Shown here: one piece after another, positions 1 to 7,770 of the stretch | How positions within the stretch are numbered: position 1 is the first letter of the stretch | How the letters are laid out: the number at the start of each line of letters is the position of its first letter | Origin: Oleispira sp963933055 | Lineage (GTDB): Bacteria; Pseudomonadota; Gammaproteobacteria; Pseudomonadales; Oceanobacteraceae | Length of the DNA: 17,934 bases | Direction: 5' to 3' | Assembly (NCBI GenBank): GCA_963933055.1 | Contig: CAWVSY010000068.1 | Location: forward strand, 1 to 17,934 | The notes under the pieces: generated by a model | Database searches by the model: none | Seen by the model: only the letters and a program-made list of their open reading frames with translations | Told to the model about the DNA's origin: nothing | Position numbers and translations under genes: made by a program

Positions 1-48
1 ACGAAAGATCGTGACAACATTGCTTTATCAGCAAGTTATTCATTCTAA
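1..48 (+). CDS. C-terminal end of a DUF1302-type outer-membrane protein (partial)
   Basis: Frame 1 reads from the window edge for 15 codons to a TAA stop at 46-48 and ends in KDRDNIALSASYSF. Alternating polar and hydrophobic residues with a terminal Phe are the usual signature of the last beta strand of an outer-membrane barrel recognised by the BAM machinery. DUF1302 proteins end this way and are habitually encoded just upstream of a DUF1329 protein, which is exactly what follows 38 bases later, so the two are probably co-transcribed. Only the tail is visible. The family call rests mostly on the neighbour and is an inference. Confidence 0.6.
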   Translation, partial: TKDRDNIALSASYSF

Positions 49-86
49 ATTCAGTTATTTATACAAGAGTCATAGAGGGCATATAA

Positions 87-1448
87 ATGCTTAGAAATTA
101 TAAGAAACTGGGAAGTGCAATTGCGCTTTCCTTGATGGTTGCAGCAGCGAACGCTGGTGTATCCGCTACTGAAGCCGCTAAGATTGGCAAAACTTTAACG
201 CCAGTTGGTGCTGAGAAAGCGGGTAACGGTGGTGAGATTTCTGCTTGGAATGGTGGTGTTACGACACCTCCTGCTGGCTATACTGTTGGCCAAAAGCATG
301 TTGATCCATTTGCTGCTGATAAAGTGAAATACACCATTACAGCCGCTAATTATAAAGATTACGCGGATAAATTGAGCGAAGGCCAAAAGGCGATGTTCGA
401 AAAGTATCCTGATACTTATCGCATGCCTGTTTATCCAACGCACCGTTCAGCGGCTTATCCAAAAGAGATCTATGATGCTTCTAAAAAGAATGCAACGCAG
501 ACAAGTTTGGTTGAAGGTGGAAACGGTCTAAATAACTACGTTGATGGTGTTCCTTTCCCAATTCCTGCTACAGGCATTGAGGCAATTTGGAATCACATTG
601 TTCGTTATCGTGGTGGTAGTGTATCTCGTGTTGTGGGCCAAGCGACGCCACAAGCTAACGGTGACTATTCACTGGTTCGCTTTAAAGACGAATTTACTTT
701 CCGTAATAAGTTAAAAGATTTTGATGCTTCTCAAGATCAGAACGTTTTGTTCTACTTTAAGCAAGATGTTGTATCTCCAGCGCGTTTAGCGGGTAACGTT
801 CTTTTGGTTCATGAAACATTGGATCAGATTAAAGAACCTCGTAAAGCTTGGGTTTATAACGCAGGTCAGCGTCGTGTTCGTCGTGCTCCACAGGTAGCTT
901 ATGACGGACCAGGTACTGCATCTGATGGTCTTCGTACGGCAGATAACTTTGATATGTTTAACGGTGCTCCTGATCGTTACGACTGGAAATTAGTTGAAAA
1001 GCAAGAGATGTATATTCCATACAACTCTTATAAGCTAAATTCTGGTGATATTAAGTATGATGACATCGTAAAAGCGGGTCACATCAACCAAGATCTAACA
1101 CGTTATGAATTACACCGTGTTTGGAAGGTTGAAGCGACTTTGAAAGAAGGTAAGCGCCACGTTTATGGTAAGCGTACTTTCTATCTTGATGAAGATACTT
1201 GGCAGGCAACTGTAATCGATCATTACGATGGTCGTGGTCAGCTATGGCGTGTTGCCGAAGCACATAACATCATGTTCTATGATACGTTAGTGCCTTGGTA
1301 TGCCGTTGAAGCGCTTTATGACTTGAACTCTGGTCGTTACTTAGTGCTTGGTCTTGATAACGAAGAGACAGGTTCTTATGAGTTTGGCTTTGAGCGTAAC
1401 TCGGGTGATTATACTCCAGCAGCACTTCGTCGTGCAGGTCGTCGCTAA
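87..1448 (+). CDS. DUF1329 family secreted protein (outer-membrane lipoprotein-sorting-like)
   Basis: This 453-residue protein begins with a clear signal peptide: basic MLRNYKK, a hydrophobic stretch at about residues 9-23, and a likely signal peptidase site after the Ala-rich ANAGVSA region. There is no lipobox cysteine. The mature part, rich in Tyr, Arg and Gly, matches the DUF1329 family over its full usual length of about 450 residues. The family has a LolA/LolB-like fold annotation and is found with DUF1302 proteins and RND-type exporters in gammaproteobacteria. The actual substrate is unknown; envelope lipid or hydrophobic compound transport is a family-level guess. The start is ATG 87, preceded by GAGGGC about 8 bases upstream. 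It lies directly downstream of the partial DUF1302 gene and is followed by strong terminators, so it looks like the last gene of that operon. Confidence 0.88.
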   Translation: MLRNYKKLGSAIALSLMVAAANAGVSATEAAKIGKTLTPVGAEKAGNGGEISAWNGGVTTPPAGYTVGQKHVDPFAADKVKYTITAANYKDYADKLSEGQKAMFEKYPDTYRMPVYPTHRSAAYPKEIYDASKKNATQTSLVEGGNGLNNYVDGVPFPIPATGIEAIWNHIVRYRGGSVSRVVGQATPQANGDYSLVRFKDEFTFRNKLKDFDASQDQNVLFYFKQDVVSPARLAGNVLLVHETLDQIKEPRKAWVYNAGQRRVRRAPQVAYDGPGTASDGLRTADNFDMFNGAPDRYDWKLVEKQEMYIPYNSYKLNSGDIKYDDIVKAGHINQDLTRYELHRVWKVEATLKEGKRHVYGKRTFYLDEDTWQATVIDHYDGRGQLWRVAEAHNIMFYDTLVPWYAVEALYDLNSGRYLVLGLDNEETGSYEFGFERNSGDYTPAALRRAGRR

Positions 1449-1466
1449 GACACCGTTTGATGAAGT

Positions 1467-1527
1467 AAGGCCAACCTAAGTTGGTCTTTCGCTAAAAAAA
1501 CCTGCTAAGAAATTAGCGGGTTTTTTT
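1467..1527 (+). terminator. Two consecutive hairpins ending the DUF1302-DUF1329 transcript
   Basis: The first hairpin (1467-1488) pairs AAGGCCAAC with GTTGGTCTT around a CTAA loop, with one G-U pair. The second (1494-1527) is a textbook intrinsic terminator: seven A, CCTGCTAA, a GAAA tetraloop, TTAGCGGG, seven T. It forms a 15-bp stem with one G-U pair. The A/T symmetry means the second hairpin could also stop minus-strand transcripts coming from nhaD. Confidence 0.85.
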
Positions 1528-1570
1528 ATGCCTACGATTTAAGATAATATTTCTATTGCCTCTAACATCA

Positions 1571-1640
1571 TGTCGCACTGAAGTACGACCTACACTTTAA
1601 ACTCATATCTCTACTTGTAAGTCGAGGCTTTAGCCCGACA
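1571..1640. repeat. Inverted pair of REP-like palindromes (first of three clusters)
   Basis: A minus-strand copy occupies 1571-1593 (on that strand GTAG, then GTCGTACTTCAGTGCGAC). A plus-strand copy has GTAA at 1617-1620 followed by GTCGAGGCTTTAGCCCGAC at 1621-1639. The tetranucleotide heads face each other across 23 bases. The left copy has changed its inner stem on both sides (ACT with AGT instead of GGC with GCC) and still folds. The pair lies between the convergent 3' ends of the DUF1329 gene and nhaD, the typical place for REP/BIME elements. Confidence 0.7.
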
Positions 1641-1664
1641 GGTATCGGCTAGTAAATATCAGGC

Positions 1665-1691
1665 ATAAAAAAAGGAGGCCTAAGCCTCCTT
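1665..1691 (-). terminator. Intrinsic terminator of nhaD
   Basis: A perfect 8-bp stem pairs AAGGAGGC (1672-1679) with GCCTCCTT (1684-1691) around a CTAA loop. Read on the minus strand it runs into seven U residues from the A run at 1667-1673. It starts 34 bases past the nhaD stop codon. Confidence 0.85.
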
Positions 1692-1725
1692 CTTTATCCA
1701 TCGTATTTTACTTATCAATTCTATA

Positions 1726-3171
1726 CTAACCATTAATTAGGTAGTGCGCATAAATACTCGCGCCATACCCTAATGCAATAACAGGCGTCCATTTTAGATG
1801 GCTAAAGAATGTGTATTGACCGCGAGCTTGGCCCATGAGCGCAACTCCAGCTGCTGAGCCAATAGAAAGCATACTACCGCCCACACCTGCGGTTAACGTG
1901 ACTAGTAGCCAATGGAATTCTGACATATCTGGGTTCATCGTTAGTACGGCAAACATTACGGGAATATTATCGACGATAGCGGACATAAAGCCGACGAGTA
2001 TATTGGCAACATCTGGTCCTAGTTGGCCGTAGATGTATGCCGAAGACATGCTTAAATAACCGATAAAACCTAGACCACCTACTGACAATATTACGCCGTA
2101 AAAGAAGAAAAGCGTATCCCATTCTGATTTGGCAACTCTATCGAAAATATCAAAGTCATCACTTTCTTTTTCTAAAGACAGTTCTTTCTGCTGTTCTTTG
2201 TTACTGCCTGGTGGTAAATCTAAATCACCCATCGCAGGAATAACTGGCTGGAAATTACGGATGTAATACCCATAAAGTTTTAAGTAACCTAAACCAAACA
2301 TCATGCCGTAAACAGGCGGTATGTGTAGGAAGTTGTGAAAACTGACGGCTGTTACGATGGTTAATAAAAATAAAACAACAATTTGCAATCCGCCATGTTT
2401 AATCTGAACGGTATCACCATCATCGTTTGGTGCAGGCTGCCCTTTAGGCAATACGAAGCTCATTATAATCGCAGGAATTAAGAAGTTAATAACCGCGGGA
2501 ATAAACAAATCAAAGAAGGTCACAAATTCAACAAAGCCTTTTTGCCAAACCATTAGGGTTGTAATGTCGCCAAATGGGCTAAAAGCACCACCTGCATTCG
2601 CAGCAACAACAATATTAATGCACGCGATGCCGACAAAAGCAGGCTTATCAACGCCGACAGCCATGACAACGGCACACATAATTAATGCGGTTGTTAAGTT
2701 ATCAGCCACGGGAGATATGAAAAAGGCAAGAATACCGGTTAACCAAAATAGCGTTTTGTAGCTATAGCCTTTAGCTACCAACCAACTGCGCAGGGCATCA
2801 AAAACACCGCGTTCTAACATGGCATTAATGTAAGTCATAGCAACTAATAGAAAGAAAAATAACTCTGTATATTCTAAAAAGTTGTGACGTATAGCGACCT
2901 CAACTGAATGAGGAAAACCATGATTAACATAAACAGCTGCGATCATAATCCAAATGATACCCGCCGACATCATGACGGGTTTGGATTTGCGCATGTGAAT
3001 TTGTTCTTCAAGAATTACTAAAATGTAACTGACAACAAAAACTGCAATAGCAGCGTAGCCAACCCAATGGGATGTTAAGTCGATCCACGGATTCTCACCA
3101 TTAGAAGCCATGGCAAAACTGGGAAATAATAGTAATAAGAGGGGGGTTAAACAAGACGCGGTGAGTTTCAT
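1726..3171 (-). CDS. nhaD: NhaD-type Na+/H+ antiporter
   Basis: The predicted product is a 481-residue inner-membrane protein that exchanges Na+ (or Li+) for H+, for sodium and pH homeostasis. It opens with a signal-like hydrophobic segment ending SFAMA (about residues 1-22) and then has roughly a dozen membrane spans. Family hallmarks are ISPVADNLTTALI (about 152-164), NAGGAFSPFGDITTLMVW (192-209) and AIVDNIPVMFAVL (398-410), the acidic/Asn pairs D157-N158 and D401-N402 being typical of ion-transporter-superfamily cores. A hydrophilic loop sits at about 315-350. Length fits characterised NhaD proteins. The ATG at 3171 is chosen over an in-frame TTG at 3234 because a TATAAT box lies between the two, so the longer form would begin upstream of its own promoter. 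It is monocistronic, with its own promoter and terminator. Confidence 0.9.
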   Translation of the reverse strand: MKLTASCLTPLLLLLFPSFAMASNGENPWIDLTSHWVGYAAIAVFVVSYILVILEEQIHMRKSKPVMMSAGIIWIMIAAVYVNHGFPHSVEVAIRHNFLEYTELFFFLLVAMTYINAMLERGVFDALRSWLVAKGYSYKTLFWLTGILAFFISPVADNLTTALIMCAVVMAVGVDKPAFVGIACINIVVAANAGGAFSPFGDITTLMVWQKGFVEFVTFFDLFIPAVINFLIPAIIMSFVLPKGQPAPNDDGDTVQIKHGGLQIVVLFLLTIVTAVSFHNFLHIPPVYGMMFGLGYLKLYGYYIRNFQPVIPAMGDLDLPPGSNKEQQKELSLEKESDDFDIFDRVAKSEWDTLFFFYGVILSVGGLGFIGYLSMSSAYIYGQLGPDVANILVGFMSAIVDNIPVMFAVLTMNPDMSEFHWLLVTLTAGVGGSMLSIGSAAGVALMGQARGQYTFFSHLKWTPVIALGYGASIYAHYLING

Positions 3172-3211
3172 AGTATTGGTTACCAGAAGGGGGTGGGTAT
3201 TTCTGGTGCGG

Positions 3212-3240
3212 ATTATAGACAGTGAGACGGGCAAGTGAAA
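3212..3240 (-). promoter_or_regulatory. Probable sigma70 promoter of nhaD
   Basis: On the minus strand a perfect TATAAT occupies 3217-3212. The matching -35 region, about 17-18 bases upstream (near 3235-3241, CTTTCA), is weak. The predicted start of transcription near 3205 would give a leader of about 34 bases before ATG 3171. This is a pattern match only. Confidence 0.5.
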
Positions 3241-3340
3241 GGCGATTGCAAAATATAAGTACGGCTTTTTAGTGAATAGTCAGGATGTTTAGGTATGATT
3301 TGAGTCGGTAAGCTCATTATATTAAGTAGGACGATTTAAA

Positions 3341-3823
3341 ATGAAAATTTTAATTACGGGTGGCACCCTTGATAAACAGTACAATCCATTAGACGGAACA
3401 CTGATTTTTAACGAATCTTCAATTCATGAAATGTTAGAACAATCACGCAATACCGTTGAAACTGAAGTTACAGCGCTGATGCTAAAAGACAGCTTGGATA
3501 TGACAGAAGATGATCGGCATAGTATTTCTCAAGCTTGTTATGATGCTAATGATAAGCAGATTATTATAACTCATGGCACAGATACCATGGTTGAAACGGC
3601 TCATGCGATCGCTTCTAACTTAGCCGCAGACAAGACGGTTGTTCTATTGGGCGCGATGGTGCCTTATCAATTTAAACAATCGGATGCGTTGTTTAACTTA
3701 GGTTGTGCGATGGCAGCGGTGCAAATTTTGCCTAGTGGGGTTTATATAACCATGAATGGCCAAGTTTTTGATTACCGTGAAGTGCAAAAAAACAGAGCCA
3801 TTGGGCAGTTTGTTAAACGTTAA
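3341..3823 (+). CDS. Half-length asparaginase-like protein (N-terminal asparaginase domain only)
   Basis: The 160 residues correspond to the N-terminal domain of type I/II L-asparaginases, which are normally about 320-350 residues. ILITGGTLDK carries the first catalytic Thr (T9), ITHGTDTMVETA the second Thr-Asp pair (T80, D81), VLLGAMVPYQ the following core strand, and K150 in REVQKNRA lies where the catalytic Lys is expected. The C-terminal domain is absent: the ORF stops at a TAA inside a TTAA shared with the convergent ABC transporter gene, so nothing hidden follows on this strand. Short stand-alone asparaginase-domain proteins do occur in gammaproteobacteria, so this is probably a real small family and not a broken gene. 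Its substrate is uncertain. A Shine-Dalgarno-like AGGA precedes ATG 3341. Confidence 0.8.
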   Translation: MKILITGGTLDKQYNPLDGTLIFNESSIHEMLEQSRNTVETEVTALMLKDSLDMTEDDRHSISQACYDANDKQIIITHGTDTMVETAHAIASNLAADKTVVLLGAMVPYQFKQSDALFNLGCAMAAVQILPSGVYITMNGQVFDYREVQKNRAIGQFVKR

Positions 3824-5679
3824 CTTAAATCATCGGCAATAAAACCACCCGTTTGATGCGCCCATAATTGAGCATAAATACCTTTATGCTCTAACAATTC
3901 TTGGTGGCTGCCTTGTTCTACGATTTCACCGTTATCAATCACAATAAGACGGTCCATTGCGGCGATGGTTGATAAGCGGTGTGCAATTGCAATCACGGTT
4001 TTACCTTCCATTAACTGATATAAACTGTGCTGAATTGCCGCTTCCACTTCTGAATCCAGCGCAGAGGTCGCTTCGTCTAATAATAAAATAGGCGCATCTT
4101 TTAATAAAACTCGTGCAATGGCAATACGCTGACGTTGACCACCGGAAAGCTTTACGCCGCGTTCACCGACCTGTGCATCCAGACCAGTATTGCCTTCTAG
4201 GTCGGCGAGTCCTTGAATGAAATCATAAGCTTCTGCTTTATGAATTGCATGTTGCAAATCCTCTTCGCTCGCATCAGGGCGACCATAAAGAATATTCTCT
4301 CGAACAGAGCGATGTAATAGCGAAGTATCTTGCGTCACCATAGCAATGTTGGCTCGCAGAGTCTCTTGTTGAACTTTTGATATATCTTGGCCATCAATCT
4401 TGATCGATCCAGACTCTAAATCGTAAAAACGCATTAACGCATTCACCAGGGTTGATTTTCCTGCCCCTGAACGACCCACTAAGCCGACCTTTTCACCGGC
4501 CTTAATATTCAGATTTAAATCATTAATAATACGTTGCTGTGAGATGTTGCCTTCTTTGTCTGCCATGGCATAACTGAAGTTCATGTTATTGAATTCAATA
4601 TTTCCCTGCTCAACAACAAGCGGCTTCGCTTCCTGCACATCGGTAACTTGTAATGGTTGTGAGAGAGTTTCCATGCCATCCACTACGGTGCCAATATTTT
4701 CAAATAGCGCGCTGACTTCCCACATAATCCATTGAGCCATGCCGTTTAAACGCAGTGCTAAACTAATCGCAATCGTGATGGCACCAATACCAATCGCATT
4801 TTCTTGCCATAAATAAAGTGATAGCGCAGCGACGACAAATACGAGTAAATAGTTTAAGGCTTGAATGCTGGTATTAAGCCCTGTCGCAAGGCGCATTTGC
4901 TTATAAACCGTCTTGAGAAAACCTTCCATACCTTCTTGAGCATATTCGGCTTCTCTTTGGGTATGAGAAAACAGTTTGACGGTCGCAATATTGCTATAAG
5001 AATCGACGATACGTCCTGACATGGTAGAGCGAGCATCGGCTTGTTTGCTGGCAATCGCTTTTAATCGCGGCACAAAATAATATTGCAGCGCTATGTAGAC
5101 AACCAGCCAGATTAATAAGGGCAGCACCAATCGAGCATCTGCTTGCGCGACAATAAAAAGCATGGATAAAAAATAGACAACAATATATACCATCACATTT
5201 AATAGCTTCATCACCGCTTCTCTAACGGCCAAAGATGTTTGCATTACCTTAGTCGCAATACGGCCCGCAAATTCATCTTGATAGAATCCAAGGCTTTGCT
5301 TTAATAAATAACGGTGGGCTAACCAGCGAATTACCATGGGGTAATTTCCTAGCAAGGTTTGATGAACAACAGCCGCCTGTACGAAGACCAAGGTGGGCAG
5401 TGCAATAAGCACGATGGCTGCCATCGTGATCAGGGTTTCACTTTCTTCTTGCCAAAATGTAGCTCGGTCTTTTGTGGCTAACCAATCAACTAATTCACCC
5501 ATGAAGCCGAATAATGAAACTTCTAATATAGCCAGTGTTGCGGTTAATACGGCCATCAGTAACAGGGGTATTTCCATTCCATGGCTATAATGACGACAAA
5601 AAGCGTATATGCCTTTGGGGGGCTGTGTCGGTTCTTCGCTAGGAAAGGGTTTAATGATTTTTTCGAAAAAAGAGAGCAT
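3820..5679 (-). CDS. ABC exporter, fused membrane and ATPase domains (MsbA/ABCB type)
   Basis: The 619-residue half-transporter has an N-terminal membrane domain (spans at about residues 35-60, 84-105, 160-205 and 272-310). The ATPase domain has Walker A GRSGAGKST (402-410), Q-loop Q450, signature LSGGQ (511-515), Walker B ILLLDE with catalytic E536, and switch H567. All ATPase motifs are intact, so it should be active as a homodimer pumping a lipid, drug or peptide outward. The substrate cannot be read from sequence. It is not clearly msbA itself, since no lpxK neighbour is visible. ATG 5679 has only a weak ribosome binding site. The stop codon shares TTAA with the convergent asparaginase-like gene. 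Confidence 0.9.
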   Translation of the reverse strand: MLSFFEKIIKPFPSEEPTQPPKGIYAFCRHYSHGMEIPLLLMAVLTATLAILEVSLFGFMGELVDWLATKDRATFWQEESETLITMAAIVLIALPTLVFVQAAVVHQTLLGNYPMVIRWLAHRYLLKQSLGFYQDEFAGRIATKVMQTSLAVREAVMKLLNVMVYIVVYFLSMLFIVAQADARLVLPLLIWLVVYIALQYYFVPRLKAIASKQADARSTMSGRIVDSYSNIATVKLFSHTQREAEYAQEGMEGFLKTVYKQMRLATGLNTSIQALNYLLVFVVAALSLYLWQENAIGIGAITIAISLALRLNGMAQWIMWEVSALFENIGTVVDGMETLSQPLQVTDVQEAKPLVVEQGNIEFNNMNFSYAMADKEGNISQQRIINDLNLNIKAGEKVGLVGRSGAGKSTLVNALMRFYDLESGSIKIDGQDISKVQQETLRANIAMVTQDTSLLHRSVRENILYGRPDASEEDLQHAIHKAEAYDFIQGLADLEGNTGLDAQVGERGVKLSGGQRQRIAIARVLLKDAPILLLDEATSALDSEVEAAIQHSLYQLMEGKTVIAIAHRLSTIAAMDRLIVIDNGEIVEQGSHQELLEHKGIYAQLWAHQTGGFIADDLS

Positions 5680-5778
5680 AAAATTTCACGTAATTAATAT
5701 CGTAGTAATTACACTAGGATACACCTATCATCAAAGAAAGCAGTGAAACTCTCTAAGAAACTAATGGAATTGTCTGAA

Positions 5779-5817
5779 ACATCAGTGGAACAATTATTAA
5801 GACATTAGTGGAACAAT
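5779..5817. repeat. Short direct repeat in the ABC transporter/cinA divergent region, possible operator
   Basis: ACATCAGTGGAACAAT (5779-5794) recurs as ACATTAGTGGAACAAT (5802-5817), 15 of 16 identical with a 23-base period. A weaker echo, CTAATGGAATTGT, lies at 5761-5773. The near-two-turn spacing between divergent genes would suit a DNA-binding protein, but no known regulator is recognised. Confidence 0.4.
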
Positions 5818-5860
5818 GAGAACGTGTTATCAAATACTATAAATGAGTAGGAAGTTGAAA

Positions 5861-7180
5861 ATGACGAATGATCAGGCTCAGGAAAAAGCACTTAATATTC
5901 AGTTTTTATTAACCGGCACTGAGTTAATGGTCGGTGATATTGTTGATACTAACTCCGTGATGCTCGCACAAAGCCTAAAAAATCATGGTGTTGAGCTAAA
6001 CCGAAAAGTAACTCTAGGTGATGATTTTGATGGCTTAGTGGCAGAAATTCAGCATATAAGCCAGCAAGCGGATGTATTAATTATTAATGGTGGCTTAGGC
6101 CCTACTGAGGACGATTTGACCGCAGAAGCTTTGGCCAAGGTCACGATTCAGCCTTTAGAAGAAAATACACAAGCGCTAGCCCATCTTGAGCTATGGTGTG
6201 ATCGCCGTGGATTTCGTTTAGATGGTGCAAATCGCAAGCAAGCTTTATTGCCCAAGGGCATTGATGTTATTGCTAATAGCACAGGCAGCGCGGTCGGGTT
6301 CTCAGTATTGCATAATGATTGCCTTATTATTTGTACCCCTGGAGTGCCGAGTGAGTTAAAGCTCATGTGGAAAAATGAGATTTTACCAATATTAGCGCCA
6401 CGATTTCCTGATTTGGATAAAGTAAAAACCTTAAAGCTGCATGTGTTTGGTATCGGTGAATCCGCTATCCAAAACTTATTCAATCGCCAACTTGCCGATT
6501 GGCCAGCAAGCATAGAAGTGGGTTATCGGGCGGCATCTCCTTTTGTGGAGTTAAAATTAACAACCCGCAGCTCTGCGGCCGAAAAATTATTGCCAGTATG
6601 GCAGGAAAAAGTAACGGTATTATTAGCCGGGCATATCATATCAACGACTGCGGGAGAATCGCGAGAGGCCATTTCAATTGAGCAATGTCTCGTTGATTTA
6701 TTAAGTGAAAATAATCAAACCATAACGGCGGCAGAATCTTGTACGGGTGGCTTGATCTCCTCAAGTATCACCAGAGTTCCTGGCTCGTCTTCCGTATTTG
6801 AAGCAGGGTATGTTACTTATTCAGATCGTATAAAATCTGAACTGTTACACGTTAAAGAGATGACGTTGAACGATTATGGCGCTGTCAGTGAGCCCGTTGT
6901 TATTGAAATGGCACGTGGAGCACTGAATGCTTCTAGTGCCGATTGGACAATTGCTATTTCTGGAATTGCGGGGCCTGGTGGTGGCAGCGATGAAAAACCA
7001 GTAGGAACAGTATGGTTATGCTGGGGCAATGCAGAGAATTTGAAAACTCAACGCTTAGTCTATCCAACCAGTCGTGTGAATTTTCAACGCTTCATTGCGA
7101 ACGTAGGGCTTGATTTAATTCGTCGTGAAATTTTGGGTATTGAAGAGACTCCAGCTTACTTTTCTCTTAAAGGCAAATAG
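5861..7180 (+). CDS. cinA: CinA family protein, nicotinamide-nucleotide amidase
   Basis: This is a two-domain protein of 439 residues. The N-terminal MoaB-like (COG1058) domain, about residues 10-180, has the motifs LLTGTELMVGDIVDTNS and INGGLGPTEDD. The C-terminal PncC domain, about 275-430, has TAAESCTGGLISS with the nucleophile Ser at 293, SDRIK with K325, and AISGIAGPGGGSDEKPVGTVW. The PncC domain deamidates NMN to nicotinate mononucleotide in NAD recycling; the N-terminal domain is linked to ADP-ribose/CoA pyrophosphatase activity in some homologues. ATG 5861 is preferred over ATG 5843 because AGGAAG lies 6 bases before it, while the upstream codon has no ribosome binding site. It is followed after 50 bases by an isochorismatase-family gene on the same strand. 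Confidence 0.92.
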   Translation: MTNDQAQEKALNIQFLLTGTELMVGDIVDTNSVMLAQSLKNHGVELNRKVTLGDDFDGLVAEIQHISQQADVLIINGGLGPTEDDLTAEALAKVTIQPLEENTQALAHLELWCDRRGFRLDGANRKQALLPKGIDVIANSTGSAVGFSVLHNDCLIICTPGVPSELKLMWKNEILPILAPRFPDLDKVKTLKLHVFGIGESAIQNLFNRQLADWPASIEVGYRAASPFVELKLTTRSSAAEKLLPVWQEKVTVLLAGHIISTTAGESREAISIEQCLVDLLSENNQTITAAESCTGGLISSSITRVPGSSSVFEAGYVTYSDRIKSELLHVKEMTLNDYGAVSEPVVIEMARGALNASSADWTIAISGIAGPGGGSDEKPVGTVWLCWGNAENLKTQRLVYPTSRVNFQRFIANVGLDLIRREILGIEETPAYFSLKGK

Positions 7181-7230
7181 TCTTCATTTTTTAAATACCT
7201 AAATAGAATTTTTATAAAGGGGTAAGTATT

Positions 7231-7767
7231 GTGATAACCGTTGAAAATAGTGGCTTACTGATTATTGATGTACAAGGGAAGTTATCAACACAAATGCATG
7301 AAAGCTCTGCATTATTTGATAATCTTGCCATTCTCATTCAAGGTGCCAAGTTATTAAATATTCCGATTGTTTGGGTAGAGCAACTGCCGGAAAAGCTAGG
7401 CAAAACGCATCCAGATATCGCTCAATATTTATCTGGAATAGCGCTGGATAAATCAACCTTTAGTGCTTTGGCTGATGGCAAAATTCGTGCAGAAATAGAG
7501 CGCTTAAATCGACCAAACTGGATTGTCGCAGGTCTTGAATGTCATGTCTGTGTTTATCAAAGTGTGCGTGATTTATTGGAGATGAACTACGGCGTTCATT
7601 TAGTTAATGATGCGGTGAGTTCTAGAACTCTTGAAAATAAAAAATTGGGCTTACAAGCCATGCAAAGTGCGGGCGCAAGTATGACGAGCACGGAGATGGT
7701 ATTGTTTGAGTTGCAGCAAAAAGCCGAAGGCGATGTCTTTCGTGAAATGATTAAGTTGATTAAATAA
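7231..7767 (+). CDS. Isochorismatase-family cysteine hydrolase
   Basis: The 178-residue protein has the superfamily's catalytic triad: D13 in LLIIDVQ, K74 in LDKSTFSAL, and C107 in GLECHVCVYQS. The AVSSRT segment at about 128-133 is also typical. Length and motifs resemble the YcaC-like or uncharacterised branch more than true isochorismatases, so the substrate is open. The superfamily includes nicotinamidases, which makes the position behind cinA suggestive of a shared NAD-salvage role, but this is inference. The start is GTG 7231, with AAGGGG about 10 bases upstream. Its stop is followed 3 bases later by a REP cluster. Confidence 0.85.
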   Translation: MITVENSGLLIIDVQGKLSTQMHESSALFDNLAILIQGAKLLNIPIVWVEQLPEKLGKTHPDIAQYLSGIALDKSTFSALADGKIRAEIERLNRPNWIVAGLECHVCVYQSVRDLLEMNYGVHLVNDAVSSRTLENKKLGLQAMQSAGASMTSTEMVLFELQQKAEGDVFREMIKLIK

Positions 7768-7770
7768 AAT

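Noticed and set aside
195..443. Small antisense reading frames within the DUF1329, nhaD, ABC, cinA, dapD and suf genes
   Set aside because: They lie opposite or inside strongly supported genes, lack ribosome binding sites or recognisable motifs, and are explained by codon shadowing.
3172..3234. Longer N terminus of nhaD from TTG 3234
   Set aside because: It would start upstream of a perfect TATAAT box and puts 21 polar residues before a clear signal-like segment starting at ATG 3171.
3271..3299. Promoter for the asparaginase-like gene with TATGAT at 3294-3299
   Set aside because: The corresponding -35 region (AGTGAA) is a poor match, so it is too weak to list as a feature.
3341..3823. Frameshifted pseudogene of full-length asparaginase
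   Set aside because: The sequence right after the stop is the conserved C-terminal coding end of the ABC transporter, leaving no remnant of a second asparaginase domain.
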